NCBI RefSeq assembly: GCF_900114375.1 | Contig: NZ_FOSV01000001.1 | Span: 302,600 to 366,599 of the forward strand | Direction of reading: 5' to 3' | Source of the DNA: Methylorubrum salsuginis | GTDB lineage: Bacteria; Pseudomonadota; Alphaproteobacteria; Rhizobiales; Beijerinckiaceae | Length of the DNA: 64,000 bases | Part shown: positions 40,971 through 51,675 of the stretch, one piece after another | Layout of the letters: every line of letters starts with the position of its first letter | How positions within the stretch are numbered: the stretch's first letter is position 1 | Translations under genes and position numbers: made by a program | Notes under the pieces: generated by a model | The model's input: the letters and a program-made list of their open reading frames with translations, nothing else | Databases searched by the model: none | Told to the model about the DNA's origin: nothing

Positions 40971-41309
40971 ATGACCTACGTCGTCACCGACAATTGCATC
41001 AAGTGCAAGTACATGGACTGCGTCGAGGTGTGCCCCGTGGATTGCTTCTACGAGGGTGAGAACATGCTCGTGATCCATCCCGACGAGTGCATCGATTGCG
41101 GCGTGTGCGAGCCCGAATGCCCCGCCGAGGCGATCAAGCCCGACACCGAGGGCGACCTCGAGACCTGGCTCAAGCTCAACGCCGACTACGCCAAGACCTG
41201 GCCGAACATCACCCAGAAGAAGGATGCGCCCACCGACGCCAAGCAGTGGGACGGCGTGGCCGGCAAGTTCGAGGCGCATTTCTCGGCCAATCCGGGCTCC
41301 GGCGACTGA
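40971..41309 (+). CDS. fdxA: Seven-iron ferredoxin FdxA
   Basis: 112 residues with the 7Fe ferredoxin cysteine layout: C9, C17 and C50 for a [3Fe-4S] cluster and C21, C40, C43 and C46 for a [4Fe-4S] cluster (motifs [25 protein letters not shown]). The length and the Trp-rich tail ([17 protein letters not shown]) fit alphaproteobacterial FdxA. Soluble electron carrier; partner unknown. It is monocistronic by spacing, with carD 411 bp downstream, as often seen in Hyphomicrobiales. Confidence 0.95.
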   Translation: MTYVVTDNCIKCKYMDCVEVCPVDCFYEGENMLVIHPDECIDCGVCEPECPAEAIKPDTEGDLETWLKLNADYAKTWPNITQKKDAPTDAKQWDGVAGKFEAHFSANPGSGD

Positions 41310-41720
41310 GCCGGCGCGTTCGGCCTCCACCGCATAATCCCGCGGGCGGCCTCGCTTCGAGGCCCTGCCCTGCTTTCGTCATCCCCCGCGGATACGCGCC
41401 CGACGCGCCGGCAATCCTTTGATTCGCCGGCCATTCGTGCTATACGGATGGCCGCCGTCGCTCACGCCCGATGCGCTTCCTCCGTCACCGCCCCGGCGGG
41501 TTCCATCTTCCTGGAAACGAGGTTGGCTGCGATCGACCGCCGGAAGCATTTCGCTCCCGGCGCGTTCTCTCGTGCGGTGTGGGCAGCGCGGACCAATGCC
41601 CGGGAACCGGCAGGCCTTCGGATCGGGCCCGCCGGGCGAGGCGTGCGCCGGGTGTCCCACCCCGGAAGCGACGAGCGCGGGCTCGAGACCCGCGTGGATG
41701 ACAGTGGAGGCTCATTCCGC
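41310..41720. other. Intergenic region between fdxA and carD
   Basis: About 410 bp with no convincing gene. The frame of carD stays open upstream, but GGAGG at 41706-41710 fixes its start at 41721. Promoter elements were not assigned. Confidence 0.4.
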
Positions 41721-42308
41721 ATGACCACAGCCAAGAAGACGACGGCAGGCCGCCAAGGCTTCAAGACCGGCGAGGCGGTCGTGTATCCGGCGCACGGCGT
41801 CGGGCGGATCACCGCGATCGAGGAGCAGGAGATCGCCGGCTACAAGCTCGAACTGTTCGTCGTTTCCTTCGAGAAGGACAAGATGGTCCTGCGCGTGCCC
41901 ACCGCGAAGGCCAACAGCGTCGGCATGCGCAAGCTCGCCGAGCCGGAGCTCGTCAAGAAGGCCCTCGACGTGCTGACCGGCCGCGCCCGCGTCAAGCGGA
42001 CGATGTGGTCGCGCCGCGCCCAGGAATACGAGGCCAAGATCAATTCCGGCGACCTGATCTCGGTCACCGAAGTCGTGCGCGACCTCTACCGCTCTGAGGC
42101 TCAGCCCGAGCAGTCCTACAGCGAGCGCCAGCTCTACGAGGCCGCCCTCGACCGCGTCGTGCGTGAGATCTCCTCGGTGAACAAGATCACCGAGACCGAG
42201 GCGCTCAAGCTGATCGAGCAGAGCCTCGCCAAGTCGCCGCGCCGCGCCAAGGCCGATGCGGATGCCGAGGGTGAGGGCGACGAGGGGGACGTGGAGGAGG
42301 CCGCCTGA
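41721..42308 (+). CDS. carD: CarD-family RNA polymerase-binding regulator
   Basis: 195 residues from ATG 41721, 10 nt after GGAGG. The N-terminal RNA-polymerase interaction domain has FKTGEAVVYPAHGVGRI and FEKDKMVLRVPTAKA; the helical C-terminal part binds promoter DNA (MWSRRAQEYEAKINSGD). An acidic tail (EGEGDEGDVEEAA) ends the protein. CarD stabilises open promoter complexes, notably for rRNA and stress genes. It is followed by a strong terminator and then rpoH, a common neighbour arrangement in alphaproteobacteria. Confidence 0.92.
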   Translation: MTTAKKTTAGRQGFKTGEAVVYPAHGVGRITAIEEQEIAGYKLELFVVSFEKDKMVLRVPTAKANSVGMRKLAEPELVKKALDVLTGRARVKRTMWSRRAQEYEAKINSGDLISVTEVVRDLYRSEAQPEQSYSERQLYEAALDRVVREISSVNKITETEALKLIEQSLAKSPRRAKADADAEGEGDEGDVEEAA

Positions 42309-42363
42309 GGCGGTGGCCGGGCGGCGAAGCCGCCGGCCTCACGATTCGCTCATGTCTACGAGA

Positions 42364-42391
42364 GGGTCTGGCGCAAGCCGGGCCCTTTTTT
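42364..42391 (+). terminator. Rho-independent terminator of carD
   Basis: A 9-bp stem GGGTCTGGC (42364-42372) pairs with GCCGGGCCC (42377-42385), allowing two G-U pairs, with a GCAA tetraloop, followed by six T residues. Confidence 0.9.
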
Positions 42392-42589
42392 CATGCGTGA
42401 TATGCATGCCTCTTGAATTTCTTGTGATCGGTTCCACGCGCTCGCAGGGAACCACCCCCGCAGCAATGTGTTGTGCCTGAGCCACGAATGGCCCGACCCA
42501 GGGTGCGTTCGCGTCCGCATCCGCGGGCTCCTCGCGAACGAACCGTCACCCTGCGGTCCTATCCAAGAACGCTCACGAGAGAGGCGGGC

Positions 42590-43462
42590 ATGGCAGAGAT
42601 CGCGGGGATGCGGCGTCAATTCGTTCGGACAGCGATGGAGGCGCCGTTCCTTGCGCGGGAAGAAGAGCGGGGCCTCGCGGTGGCTTGGAAGGAGGCGCGC
42701 GACGAGCGTGCCCTGCACCGGCTGATCTCCGCCCATATGCGCCTCGTCATCGCGCTGGCCGGCCGCTTCCGCCATTACGGCCTGCCGATGGCCGACCTCG
42801 TCCAGGAAGGGCATGTCGGCCTGATGGAGGCGGCGGCCCGGTTCGAGCCGGAGCGGGACGTGCGCTTCTCGACCTACGCCACGTGGTGGATCCGCGCCTC
42901 GATCCAGGACTATATCCTGCGCAACTGGTCGATCGTCCGCGGCGGCACGAGTTCGGCCCAGAAGGCCCTGTTCTTCAACCTGCGCCGTCTGCGCGCCCGG
43001 CTGATGCAATCGACCGAGGAGCAGGTCGGCTCCGAGATTCACAGCCGCATCGCCACCGCCATCGGCGTGTCGCGCGAGGACGTGGCGCTGATGGACGCCC
43101 GGCTGTCGGGCCCCGACATGTCCCTGAACGCTCCGGTCGGCGAGGACAGCGAGGCCTCGTCCGAGCGGATGGATTTCCTCGTGGACGGCGCGGCGCTCCC
43201 CGACGAGACCGTCTCGGCCCGCGTCGATGGCGAGCGCCGCCTGATCTGGCTGCGTCAGGCCCTCACCGTGCTTTCGGAGCGCGAGCTGCGCATCCTGCGC
43301 GAGCGCCGGCTCGCCGAGGATCAGGCGACGCTGGAGGCGCTCGGCCATCGCCTGGGCATCTCGAAGGAGCGCGTCCGCCAGATCGAGAACCGCGCCCTGG
43401 AGAAGCTTCGCCGCGCTCTGGCCGAGAAATTCCCGCAGGCGCCGAGCAGCGTCTACGCCTGA
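42590..43462 (+). CDS. rpoH: RNA polymerase sigma-32 factor RpoH
   Basis: 290 residues. Region 2 is well conserved (LVQEGHVGLMEAAARFEPE and FSTYATWWIRASIQDYILRN), the RpoH box is QKALFFNLRR, and region 4 ends GISKERVRQIENRALEKLRR. It directs RNA polymerase to heat-shock and stress promoters. The start is ATG 42590 with GAGAGGCGGG just before it. It follows carD after a terminator, so it has its own promoter within 42392-42589, and it ends in a very similar terminator. Alphaproteobacteria usually have more than one RpoH; which paralogue this is cannot be told here. Confidence 0.93.
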   Translation: MAEIAGMRRQFVRTAMEAPFLAREEERGLAVAWKEARDERALHRLISAHMRLVIALAGRFRHYGLPMADLVQEGHVGLMEAAARFEPERDVRFSTYATWWIRASIQDYILRNWSIVRGGTSSAQKALFFNLRRLRARLMQSTEEQVGSEIHSRIATAIGVSREDVALMDARLSGPDMSLNAPVGEDSEASSERMDFLVDGAALPDETVSARVDGERRLIWLRQALTVLSERELRILRERRLAEDQATLEALGHRLGISKERVRQIENRALEKLRRALAEKFPQAPSSVYA

Positions 43463-43482
43463 GCCCGAATCGGGCGTCGAAG

Positions 43483-43512
43483 GGGTCGTGCCTGCGGGCG
43501 CGGCCCTTTTTT
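43483..43512 (+). terminator. Rho-independent terminator of rpoH
   Basis: A 10-bp stem GGGTCGTGCC (43483-43492) pairs with GGCGCGGCCC (43497-43506) around TGCG, followed by six T residues. It has the same stem base and TTTTTTCATG continuation as the carD terminator. Confidence 0.88.
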
Positions 43513-43544
43513 CATGGGACGCGCGGGTCTCCGCCCTTCGGAAA

Positions 43545-43635
43545 AGGCGATGCGGCACAACAGCCTAGAGCATCGGCCCGAAAGGCGGGAACCGGCTTTC
43601 GGAAAAAAGCCGATGCGGCACAACAGCCTAAGCCC
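43545..43635 (-). repeat. Dispersed palindromic repeat, type I
   Basis: On the plus strand, CTAGAGCATCGGCCCGAAAG and AAAAAAGCCGATGCGGCACA repeat nearly exactly the reverse complement of 23566-23632. The flank GGCGATGCGGCACAACAGCCT (43549 on) is a partial second copy, so the motif ATGCGGCACAACAGCCTA occurs twice here, about 68 bp apart. Confidence 0.75.
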
Positions 43636-43718
43636 TCGTGCCGAATTCGATGTCCGGCACGCGGCGCTGGCGATGATGGCGCGGATTCATCTGCCGTCGC
43701 GAACGGCAGCCAAAGGAA

Positions 43719-44693
43719 TCAGGACGACAGAGCGCGCTCGATGACCCGCGTCCGCGCGGGCCCGGAGCAGGAGCGGCGGCCCTCGCGGGAGGCGGTCGCG
43801 AGCACCGTGGCGAGGCGCTTGGTGGCGAAGTCGATGAAGCTGCGGGACTTGGCCGGCAGCAGCCGCGAGGTGGTGACGAAATAGACCGGCGTCGCCGGCA
43901 GGGTCCAGTCCGGCAGCACCCGGCGCAGGCGCCCGTTGGAGACGTCGCTGTCCACGTTGATGACGTTGGCGGTGGTGATCCCCTGCCCGGCGACGGCGAA
44001 GCGCCGGGCGAGGCTCGGCGAGTTGCAGGAGATCGGCCCGCCGACGGTGATCGCCACGGTCTCGCCGTCGCGGGTCAGCGACCACGTGGCGTTGGTGCCC
44101 TGCGACGGCACGATGACCTGATGGCTCTCCAGATCCAGCGGCGTCGTCGGTTCGCCGCGCTCGTCGAAATAGGAGGGCGCGCCGAACAGGCCGTTCTCGA
44201 CCTCGGCCACCTTGCGCACGATCAACGAGGTCTCCCGCGGCTCCTCGATGGCGACGGCGAGGTCGTAATTGTCGCCGACGAGATCGACCGGTGCGGGCTT
44301 GAGATCGACGTGGACGTGGATGTGCTCGTGCTGGGACGAGAACTCGGTGATGACGCCGGAGAGATGGCGCAGCACCCAGAAATCCGGTGGCGCGGCGATC
44401 TTGAGGAATCCGCTCGGCCCCTTGGCCACCGCCATCATGTCGTCGAAGGTGCGCTGCGCCTCATCGACGAGACGCGAGACCTGGGCGAGATAGGCCTCGC
44501 CGTAGGAGGTCAGGGCGAGCTTGCGTGTGGTCCGGTCCAGCAGCCGCAGGCCCACCGCCGACTCGAACAGGGTGATGCGCCGGGACAGGGACGAGATCGG
44601 CATGCCGAGCGCGGCCGCAGCCTGACTGAAACTCTTGCGGCGCGCGACCTCGACGAAGAGGGCCATGTCGCGCAGCAACTGAGGATGCGGCAT
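43719..44693 (-). CDS. LysR-type transcriptional regulator
   Basis: 324 residues from ATG 44693. The N-terminal winged helix-turn-helix is classical (FVEVARRKSFSQAAAALGMP then SSLSRRITLFESAVGLRLLD); the C-terminal periplasmic-binding-like effector domain follows (PAPVDLVGDNYDLAVAIEEP). This matches the LysR group with D-x-V-x-x-x-D-L-A-V-x-I patterns. No metabolic gene is divergent from it, so its target is unknown. The frame continues upstream into repeat sequence, which I exclude. Confidence 0.88.
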   Translation of the reverse strand: MPHPQLLRDMALFVEVARRKSFSQAAAALGMPISSLSRRITLFESAVGLRLLDRTTRKLALTSYGEAYLAQVSRLVDEAQRTFDDMMAVAKGPSGFLKIAAPPDFWVLRHLSGVITEFSSQHEHIHVHVDLKPAPVDLVGDNYDLAVAIEEPRETSLIVRKVAEVENGLFGAPSYFDERGEPTTPLDLESHQVIVPSQGTNATWSLTRDGETVAITVGGPISCNSPSLARRFAVAGQGITTANVINVDSDVSNGRLRRVLPDWTLPATPVYFVTTSRLLPAKSRSFIDFATKRLATVLATASREGRRSCSGPARTRVIERALSS

Positions 44694-45049
44694 TGGTCCG
44701 CGGCCTACCCACTCGGTCCGTGCATGGCCGCACGGCCGCGTGTTTTCGGCCGTGCGTCCATATTTCTCCACCACCATAGCGGGTTCAACCAGACCCGGCC
44801 ATGCGAGGTCCGTTCGGAAAAGTCGTTTCGCCCTGTGGGATAATTCCACCGCGTCCCTGGAGCACCGTCCTGGATATCGGATCCGGGACGATGCTCTCCG
44901 GTGTTGGGCCGCATCGTCTTTTTCCCGAAAGCCGGAAACCACCTTTCGGGACGAGGCTTTAGGCTACGCCCCTGCAGGGAACGCGCGGTGGACCGAACAG
45001 AAATTTTTCTCCGGCCGGCGGGGCGGCCGGGCGCGGAAGGGCCCGCGCC
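44694..45049. repeat. Spacer with dispersed repeats types II and I
   Basis: Bases 44857-44965 contain GGAGCACCGTCCTGGATATC, GGATCCGGGACGATGCTCTC, GGGCCGCATCGTCTTTTTCC and a TTTCGGGACGAGGCTTTAG end, aligning with the array at 23518-23632 and, inverted, with 8487-8555. The rest upstream of the LysR gene shows no gene. Confidence 0.65.
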
Positions 45050-45994
<945 letters not shown>

Positions 45995-46102
45995 GCCGGG
46001 CGTCTCTCGGCTCTCTCAACTGGCGGAACGCGCACGACGACGCACGTCCCAGACCGCGCCGCAATCCGGTCGCGCCGGCTCATAACAGCGGGGCCGCGTC
46101 GT

Positions 46103-46133
46103 CACAACAGCTTCGCGGGGCGAAGCTGTTGTG
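46103..46133. terminator. Strong 14-bp hairpin
   Basis: CACAACAGCTTCGC pairs perfectly with GCGAAGCTGTTGTG around GGG. It sits 109 bp upstream of prs and about 160 bp downstream of the DUF4170 gene, both minus-strand. On the plus strand it is followed by AGGGTTTT. It may end the DUF4170 transcript or be part of a repeat. Confidence 0.5.
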
Positions 46134-46145
46134 AGGGTTTTGGCT

Positions 46146-46260
46146 GACCTCAAACGCCGGCAGCCGCGTCCGCGGCTTTGGCTGCTCGCTCCGCCAGACG
46201 CCTTGGCTCATGCCGAGGCGTCTGGCGGAGCGCTCTTCGCGCCCGATTACACGGAAGCCG
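46146..46260. repeat. Dispersed hairpin repeat, second family, copy 2
   Basis: Flanks match copy 1 at 39741-39857 (CCGGCAGCCGCGTCCGCGGC; GAGCGCTCTTCGCGCCCG; ACGGAAGCC). The middle is a perfect 17-bp inverted repeat, CGCTCCGCCAGACGCCT and AGGCGTCTGGCGGAGCG, around a 12-nt loop. Confidence 0.65.
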
Positions 46261-46291
46261 GAGGATCGCTTCGCCCGTTGGGGCGCAGCCC

Positions 46292-46519
46292 TCACGGCTC
46301 GAGCAGGCGGTGCAGGTGGACGATGAAGTAGCGGGTCTGGGCGCTGTCGACGGTGGCCTGGGCCTTGGCGCGCCACGCCGTCTGGGCGGAGGCGTAGTCG
46401 GGGAAGATGCCGACCACGTCGAGATCCTTCAGGTCGCGGAAGCGCACGCCCGAGACATCCTCCAGCTCGCCGCCGAACACGAGGTGGAGCTTCTGGTCCG
46501 AATCGATCGCCGTGGTCAC
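46292..46519 (-). CDS. DUF4170 domain protein
   Basis: 75 residues from GTG 46519, chosen for AGGAGAGG 7 nt upstream; the frame continues upstream without a ribosome-binding site. The body (KLHLVFGGELEDVSG, FRDLKDLDVVGIFPDY, AQTRYFIVHLHRLLEP) matches the small DUF4170 family found throughout Hyphomicrobiales, sometimes near DUF4170/TrwC-unrelated housekeeping genes. No enzyme function known. Small, soluble. Confidence 0.8.
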   Translation of the reverse strand: MTTAIDSDQKLHLVFGGELEDVSGVRFRDLKDLDVVGIFPDYASAQTAWRAKAQATVDSAQTRYFIVHLHRLLEP

Positions 46520-46776
46520 GAAGCCTCTCCTGCCGCCAAGCCCGTATCCTGCCCGTATTCCGGAAGGCACGGGCCGTGCCGCGTCGGTCGCAGAGGCGGT
46601 CAGGCGGGTCAAGCCGCCCCCGCGGCGGGAGGGGGTTGCGTGATGGGGCGCCGGACGGCGAGCTCGGGCCGACGGCGTACAAGAGCTTGTGCACGAGCCG
46701 GTTCTTGACCGGACCCTCGGCGTGGGCGGAATGGAGCGGCCGGGCGCCCCGCCCGCCGCCGCCGGGAGTGCCCAGA

Positions 46777-47175
46777 ATGGTTCGCGCGTGTCTCGCCGCC
46801 GCCGCGTTCGGTCTCGCGCTCGGTTCGTCCGCCGCCGCCGCGGAGTGCAAGGGCACGGCGCAGGCCGATCTCAACGCCTGTGCCGACGCCGACCTCAAGC
46901 GCGCCGACGCGGCGATGAACGCGGCCTATCTCAAACTGATGAAGCGCATCGGCCCGCAGGCGCAAGCGGCCCTCAAGGAGGCACAGCGCGCCTGGCTGCC
47001 CTACCGTGACAAGAGCTGCGATCTCGAAGCCCTCGGCACCGAGGGCGGCTCGGCCCAGCCGATGGTGCGCGCGGGCTGCCTGACCGCCCTCACCGAGGAA
47101 CGGACCCGGCGGCTGACCGGCTACCTCACCTGCCAGGAGGGCGACCTCGCCTGCGTCGGCACCCTCGCCGAGTGA
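46777..47175 (+). CDS. LprI-like (DUF1311) secreted protein
   Basis: 132 residues with a signal peptide (about 1-22, ending AAAAE) and an LprI/DUF1311 domain: paired cysteines, YLKLMKRIGPQAQAALKEAQ, and the signature AWLPYRDKSCDLEA. Some members inhibit lysozyme in the periplasm; most are uncharacterised. The stop overlaps the start of the next gene (GTGA), so it is co-translated with an MFS transporter. Confidence 0.82.
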   Translation: MVRACLAAAAFGLALGSSAAAAECKGTAQADLNACADADLKRADAAMNAAYLKLMKRIGPQAQAALKEAQRAWLPYRDKSCDLEALGTEGGSAQPMVRAGCLTALTEERTRRLTGYLTCQEGDLACVGTLAE

Positions 47176-48338
47176 GCGGCGCGCCCTCCCCCGCCGATCC
47201 GGCGATCCGGCCGCTCGTCGGCGGCCTCGTGGCGCTCGCCGTCGCCATGGGGATCGGCCGCTTCGCCTTCACCCCGCTGATGCCGCTGATGATCCGCGAC
47301 GGCGGCCTCGACGCCGCCACCGGCGCCGAATGGGCGGCGGCCAACTATCTCGGCTATCTCGTCGGCGCCCTGAGCGCGGCCCGCTTCACCGATCCGCGCC
47401 GCGGCCTGCGGTTCGGGCTCCTCGGCGTCGCCGGAACGACGCTCGCGATGGCGGGGATCGGCGCCGTCCCAAGTCCTTTGGTCGGCGCCGGGCTGCGGGC
47501 GGCGGCGGGCGTGTTCAGCGCATGGGCGCTGGTCTGCGCCAGCGGCTGGTGTCTCGCCGAACTCGCCCGGCACCGGGCCGAGGCGTGGGGTGCCTGGATC
47601 TATACCGGCGTCGGCCTCGGCGTCGCGCTGGCCGGCATGCTGGCCTGGCTCGGCGGGCGCCAGCCGGCGGACCGGCTCTGGCTCGAACTCGGTCTGATCG
47701 CGGCGACAGGGACGTGGCTCGTGTGGGGCCTTTCGCGCGGCCCGGGCGAGGCAGGCGCCGCGCCGCACACGGCCGAGGTCTCGGCAGAGCGCCGGGGCGG
47801 ACAGGCGGCCCTCGTGGTCTGCTACGGCGCCTTCGGCTTCGGCTACATCCTGCCCGCGACCTTCCTGCCGGCCATGGCGCGGGCGCTCACGCCCGATCCG
47901 CTGGTGTTCGGGCTGGCCTGGCCGCTGTTCGGGCTGGCCGCCGCCCTCTCGGTCGCGGGCGTGGCCCGCTGGGGGCAGCGGGCGCCGCGGCGCCGGGTCT
48001 GGGCGGTGGCGCAGGGCGTCATGGCGCTCGGAACCGCCCTGCCCCTCCTGCTTCCGTCGCTCTGGAGCGTGGCCGCCTCGGCGCTCCTCGTCGGCGGCAC
48101 CTTCATGGTGGCGACCATGGCCGGCCTCCAGCTCGCCCGCGCGGCGCATCCCGCCGACCCGACCCCGCTCCTCGCCCGCATGACCGCCGCCTTCGCCGCC
48201 GGTCAGATCGCCGGCCCGCTCATGGTCCGCGCCCTCGGCCTCGTCGACATGGCCGAGGGGGCCGCCCTCGCCTGGACCGGAGCGGCGGCGGTGGCGGTTC
48301 TGGCGGGCACGGCCGCGTGGCTGTGGGGCGAGCCGTGA
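47172..48338 (+). CDS. MFS transporter, YbfB/YjiJ family
   Basis: 388 residues with 12 predicted membrane segments. The start (GGLVALAVAMGIGRFAFTPL with MPLMIRDGGLDAA) and NYLGYLVGALSAARF are typical of the YbfB/YjiJ branch of the major facilitator superfamily. Substrate unknown. The GTG start overlaps the LprI-like gene's stop by 4 bp. The gene ends 19 bp from the convergent xseA stop. Confidence 0.88.
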   Translation: MSGAPSPADPAIRPLVGGLVALAVAMGIGRFAFTPLMPLMIRDGGLDAATGAEWAAANYLGYLVGALSAARFTDPRRGLRFGLLGVAGTTLAMAGIGAVPSPLVGAGLRAAAGVFSAWALVCASGWCLAELARHRAEAWGAWIYTGVGLGVALAGMLAWLGGRQPADRLWLELGLIAATGTWLVWGLSRGPGEAGAAPHTAEVSAERRGGQAALVVCYGAFGFGYILPATFLPAMARALTPDPLVFGLAWPLFGLAAALSVAGVARWGQRAPRRRVWAVAQGVMALGTALPLLLPSLWSVAASALLVGGTFMVATMAGLQLARAAHPADPTPLLARMTAAFAAGQIAGPLMVRALGLVDMAEGAALAWTGAAAVAVLAGTAAWLWGEP

Positions 48339-48357
48339 GCGGGCCCGTCGGGAAACC

Positions 48358-49890
48358 TCAGAACAGCGAGCCTTGCCGCGCGGCGGGCGCGGCCTCGGCG
48401 GTCTCCGGCTTCGGCGCCTCGGGCGCCGGCTTGCGCGCGGCGCGCTTCGGCTTGGCCGGGGGCGGCGGTGCGGAGCCCTCGGGCAGGGCGGTGATGGCGC
48501 CGTCGGCGAACTGGAGCTGAAGCCGGGCCGCGGTCGCGGCGGCCTCCGCCGAGCGGATCGGCAGGCCGGCCTCGTCGCGCACCAGGGCGTAACCGCGGGC
48601 CAGCACCGCCCGGTAGCTCAGGGCGCCGAGCATCCGGTCCAGGGCGCCGAGCCGGTCGCGGCGGCGCTCGAGCATCCGCAGCACGGCGGTGCGCGGGCGG
48701 TGGTCGATGCCGGCCAGCCGGGTGCGGGCCTCGGCCACCGCGATGGCCGGCGAGCGGCGGGTGAGCCGGTCGGCGAGCCGCGACAGCCGCTCGCGGGAAT
48801 CGCGGGCGTTGGCGGCGAGCGCGGGCCGCAGCCGCGCCTCGGCGAGGTCGAGCCGCTGGCGCTTGCCGGCCAGGAAGGCGTCCGGGTTGGGGATCGCCCG
48901 CACCAGCGCGCGGAAGTCGGAGCGCTCGCGCTCGATCCGCCGCAGCACCGTGCCGGCCTGCCGGGCGCCGAGATCGTGGATCTGGGCCAGCAACTCGGTC
49001 CGCACCGGCACGGCCATCTCGGCGGCGCCCGTGGGCGTCGGGGCGCGGCGGTCGGCGGCGTAGTCGATCAGCGTGGTGTCGGTCTCGTGGCCGACCGCCG
49101 CGATCAGCGGGATCGCGCTCTCGGCGGCGGCGCGCACCACCGCCTCCTCGTTGAAGGCCCACAGATCCTCGATCGAGCCGCCGCCGCGGGCGACGATCAG
49201 CACGTCCGGCCGCGGGATCGCCCCGCCCGGCACGAGCGCGTTGAAGCCGCGGATGGCGGCGGCGATCTCGGGCGCGGCCCCCTCCCCCTGCACCCGCACC
49301 GGCCAGACCAGGACGGGGCGGGGGAACCGGTCGGCGAGCCGATGGAGGATGTCGCGGATGACGGCGCCGGTCGGCGAGGTGACGACGCCGATGACGCCCG
49401 GCAGGAACGGAATCGGCCGCTTGCGCTCGGGCGCGAACAGCCCCTCGGCGGCGAGCACCCGCTTGCGCTCTTCCAGCAAGGCCATCCAGGCGCCGACGCC
49501 CGCGGGCTCCATCGAATCGACGACGATCTGGTACGAGGATTTTCCCGCAAACGTCGTGATCTTGCCGGTGGCGACGACCTCCAGCCCCTCTTTGGGCTTC
49601 TGGCGCAGCCGCCCGAGCACGCCCTTCCACACCACTGCGTCGATCTTGGCGCTGCCGTCCTTGAGCGAGAAGTAGGCGTGGCCCGAGCCGTGCGGCCCGC
49701 GATAGCCCGAGATCTCGCCCCGCAGCCGCACATGGCCGAAGGAATCCTCCAGCGTGCGCTTCAGCGCGGCGGCGAGATCGCCGACCGACCATTCCGGGGC
49801 GTTGGCGTTGAGGAGCGCAGCGGGCGAGGCCTCCCCCGGCGGCGGAGGCGGCGGCACGGCGGCGGGACGCGGCGGGGGCACGAGTGGCAT
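48358..49890 (-). CDS. xseA: Exodeoxyribonuclease VII large subunit
   Basis: 510 residues. N-terminal OB-fold ([40 protein letters not shown]), catalytic core ([48 protein letters not shown]), and a long helical coiled-coil domain (about 290-420). With XseB it degrades single-stranded DNA from either end. An alanine/lysine-rich tail ([13 protein letters not shown]) is typical of high-GC relatives. The N-terminal 30 residues are proline-rich, and a later start is possible. Confidence 0.95.
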   Translation of the reverse strand: MPLVPPPRPAAVPPPPPPGEASPAALLNANAPEWSVGDLAAALKRTLEDSFGHVRLRGEISGYRGPHGSGHAYFSLKDGSAKIDAVVWKGVLGRLRQKPKEGLEVVATGKITTFAGKSSYQIVVDSMEPAGVGAWMALLEERKRVLAAEGLFAPERKRPIPFLPGVIGVVTSPTGAVIRDILHRLADRFPRPVLVWPVRVQGEGAAPEIAAAIRGFNALVPGGAIPRPDVLIVARGGGSIEDLWAFNEEAVVRAAAESAIPLIAAVGHETDTTLIDYAADRRAPTPTGAAEMAVPVRTELLAQIHDLGARQAGTVLRRIERERSDFRALVRAIPNPDAFLAGKRQRLDLAEARLRPALAANARDSRERLSRLADRLTRRSPAIAVAEARTRLAGIDHRPRTAVLRMLERRRDRLGALDRMLGALSYRAVLARGYALVRDEAGLPIRSAEAAATAARLQLQFADGAITALPEGSAPPPPAKPKRAARKPAPEAPKPETAEAAPAARQGSLF

Positions 49891-50021
49891 GGCCCGGACG
49901 CTACGGGACCGGGCCGGGGCGGGTAAAGGGCAGGTGGGCCACAGGTTGGGGAGGGATGCGGGGGCGCCACGTCAGAGAGGCACAGGGCGCCGGCGGCAAC
50001 CTCGTGGGACGCCTCCGTCGC

Positions 50022-50237
50022 TCAGATCAACTGCGCGAGGATGAGCGCCGCCGTCAGCGCCGGCGCGGCCGCAATCATCACGGCCCAGGGCCAGGCCGGG
50101 ACGGCGCGGGGGCGGCGGTTGTCGTTGGCGGCCCGCGGCGCGAGGCGGCGCGCCACCACGTAATGCGACAGCCGCACGGCCGTCGGCCCGGGTTGGGCGG
50201 GAAGCGTGGGGCTGGTCGAGTGGCGGCAGAGGGGCAT
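50022..50237 (-). CDS. Small membrane protein with an AANDNRRP motif
   Basis: About 71 residues from ATG 50237 (ATG 50246 is also in frame). A basic N-terminus containing AANDNRRP, which I associate with small alphaproteobacterial proteins, precedes one membrane segment at the C-terminus ([20 protein letters not shown]). No function known. It diverges from purD. Low-complexity composition leaves some doubt that it is a gene. Confidence 0.45.
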   Translation of the reverse strand: MPLCRHSTSPTLPAQPGPTAVRLSHYVVARRLAPRAANDNRRPRAVPAWPWAVMIAAAPALTAALILAQLI

Positions 50238-50364
50238 GGCCTGCATCAACGGGCGAGCGGGCGCGGCGTTCCGCGTCGCGGCGCGCCCCGGCGCGAAATC
50301 AGCGGCGCCCGAATTGCTCCCGAGCCCTTCCCCCGGCCCGCGATTTTTGGGATGGGGTGAGACC

Positions 50365-51675
50365 ATGAGCCAGACCCCTCTCAACATCCTGCTCGTCGGT
50401 TCCGGCGGGCGCGAGCATGCCCTGGCCTGGGCGATCGCGAAATCGCCGCTCTGCCAGAGGCTTTTCGTGGCTCCCGGCAATCCCGGCACCGCCCGGCACG
50501 GCGAGAACCGCCCGGACCTCGCGGTCGCCGACCACGACGCCGTCGTGAGGTTCTGCCGGTCCGAGAACATGGGGCTCGTGGTGGTCGGGCCGGAGGCGCC
50601 GCTGGTGGCGGGACTCGTGGACGATCTGACGGCCGCCGGCATCCCGGCCTTCGGGCCGACCAAGGCCGCGGCGCAGCTCGAAGGCTCCAAGGGCTTCACC
50701 AAGGATCTGTGCGCCGAGTACGGCATCCCCACCGCCGCCTTCGGCCGCTTCACCGCATTGGATCCGGCGCTCGCCTATCTGCGGAGCCAAGGCGCGCCGA
50801 TCGTCGTCAAGGCCGATGGCCTGGCCGCCGGCAAGGGCGTGACGGTGGCCGAGACCCTGGAACAGGCCGAGGAGGCCGTGCGCGCGATCCTGGGCGAGGC
50901 GGGCGGCGCCCAAGGGGGGGCTCTCGTGATCGAAGAGTGCCTGTTCGGCGAGGAGGCGAGCTTCTTCGCCCTGTGCGACGGCACCCGCGCGATTCCGCTG
51001 GGCACCGCGCAGGACCACAAGCGCGTCCATGACGGCGACCGCGGCCCCAATACCGGCGGCATGGGCGCCTATTCCCCCGCCGCCATCGTCACGCCGGAGA
51101 TCGAGCGGACCGTGATGGAGGCGATCATCGCCCCCACCCTGCGCGGCATGGCCGAGCGGGGCACGCCGTTCTCCGGCATCCTCTATGCCGGGCTGATGCT
51201 GACCGATGAGGGCCCCAAGCTCATCGAGTACAACACCCGCTTCGGCGATCCCGAGGCGCAGGTGCTGATGCCGCGGCTCACCGGCGATCTCGTGCCCGCC
51301 CTGCTCGCTGCCGCCAGGGGCGACCTTTCGGGCGTGACCATCGGCTTCGATCCGGCGCGGGCGGCGCTCACCGTGGTGATGGCGGCGCAGGGTTATCCCG
51401 GCCCCGTGACCCGCGGCTCCGAGATCCGCGGCGTCGAGGCGGCGGAGGCCGAGGGCGGCGCCATCGTGTTCCAGGCCGGCACCCGCCGCGAGGGCGAGCG
51501 GCTGCTGTCCGACGGCGGGCGCGTGCTTGCAGTGACCGCGCTGGGCGCCAGCGTCGGGCAGGCGCAGGCCCGCGCCTACGCGGCTCTGGACCGGATCGAC
51601 TGGCCGGAGGGCTTCTGCCGACGCGACATCGGCGGGCGGGCGGTGGCGCGCGAGAACGAGGCGCCCTCGACCTGA
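50365..51675 (+). CDS. purD: Phosphoribosylamine--glycine ligase
   Basis: 436 residues from ATG 50365. N-terminal [19 protein letters not shown]; the ATP-grasp domain has [40 protein letters not shown] and the PurD signature [13 protein letters not shown]. It catalyses the second step of de novo purine synthesis. Its stop overlaps the tadA ATG by one base, so the two are coupled. Confidence 0.96.
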   Translation: MSQTPLNILLVGSGGREHALAWAIAKSPLCQRLFVAPGNPGTARHGENRPDLAVADHDAVVRFCRSENMGLVVVGPEAPLVAGLVDDLTAAGIPAFGPTKAAAQLEGSKGFTKDLCAEYGIPTAAFGRFTALDPALAYLRSQGAPIVVKADGLAAGKGVTVAETLEQAEEAVRAILGEAGGAQGGALVIEECLFGEEASFFALCDGTRAIPLGTAQDHKRVHDGDRGPNTGGMGAYSPAAIVTPEIERTVMEAIIAPTLRGMAERGTPFSGILYAGLMLTDEGPKLIEYNTRFGDPEAQVLMPRLTGDLVPALLAAARGDLSGVTIGFDPARAALTVVMAAQGYPGPVTRGSEIRGVEAAEAEGGAIVFQAGTRREGERLLSDGGRVLAVTALGASVGQAQARAYAALDRIDWPEGFCRRDIGGRAVARENEAPST

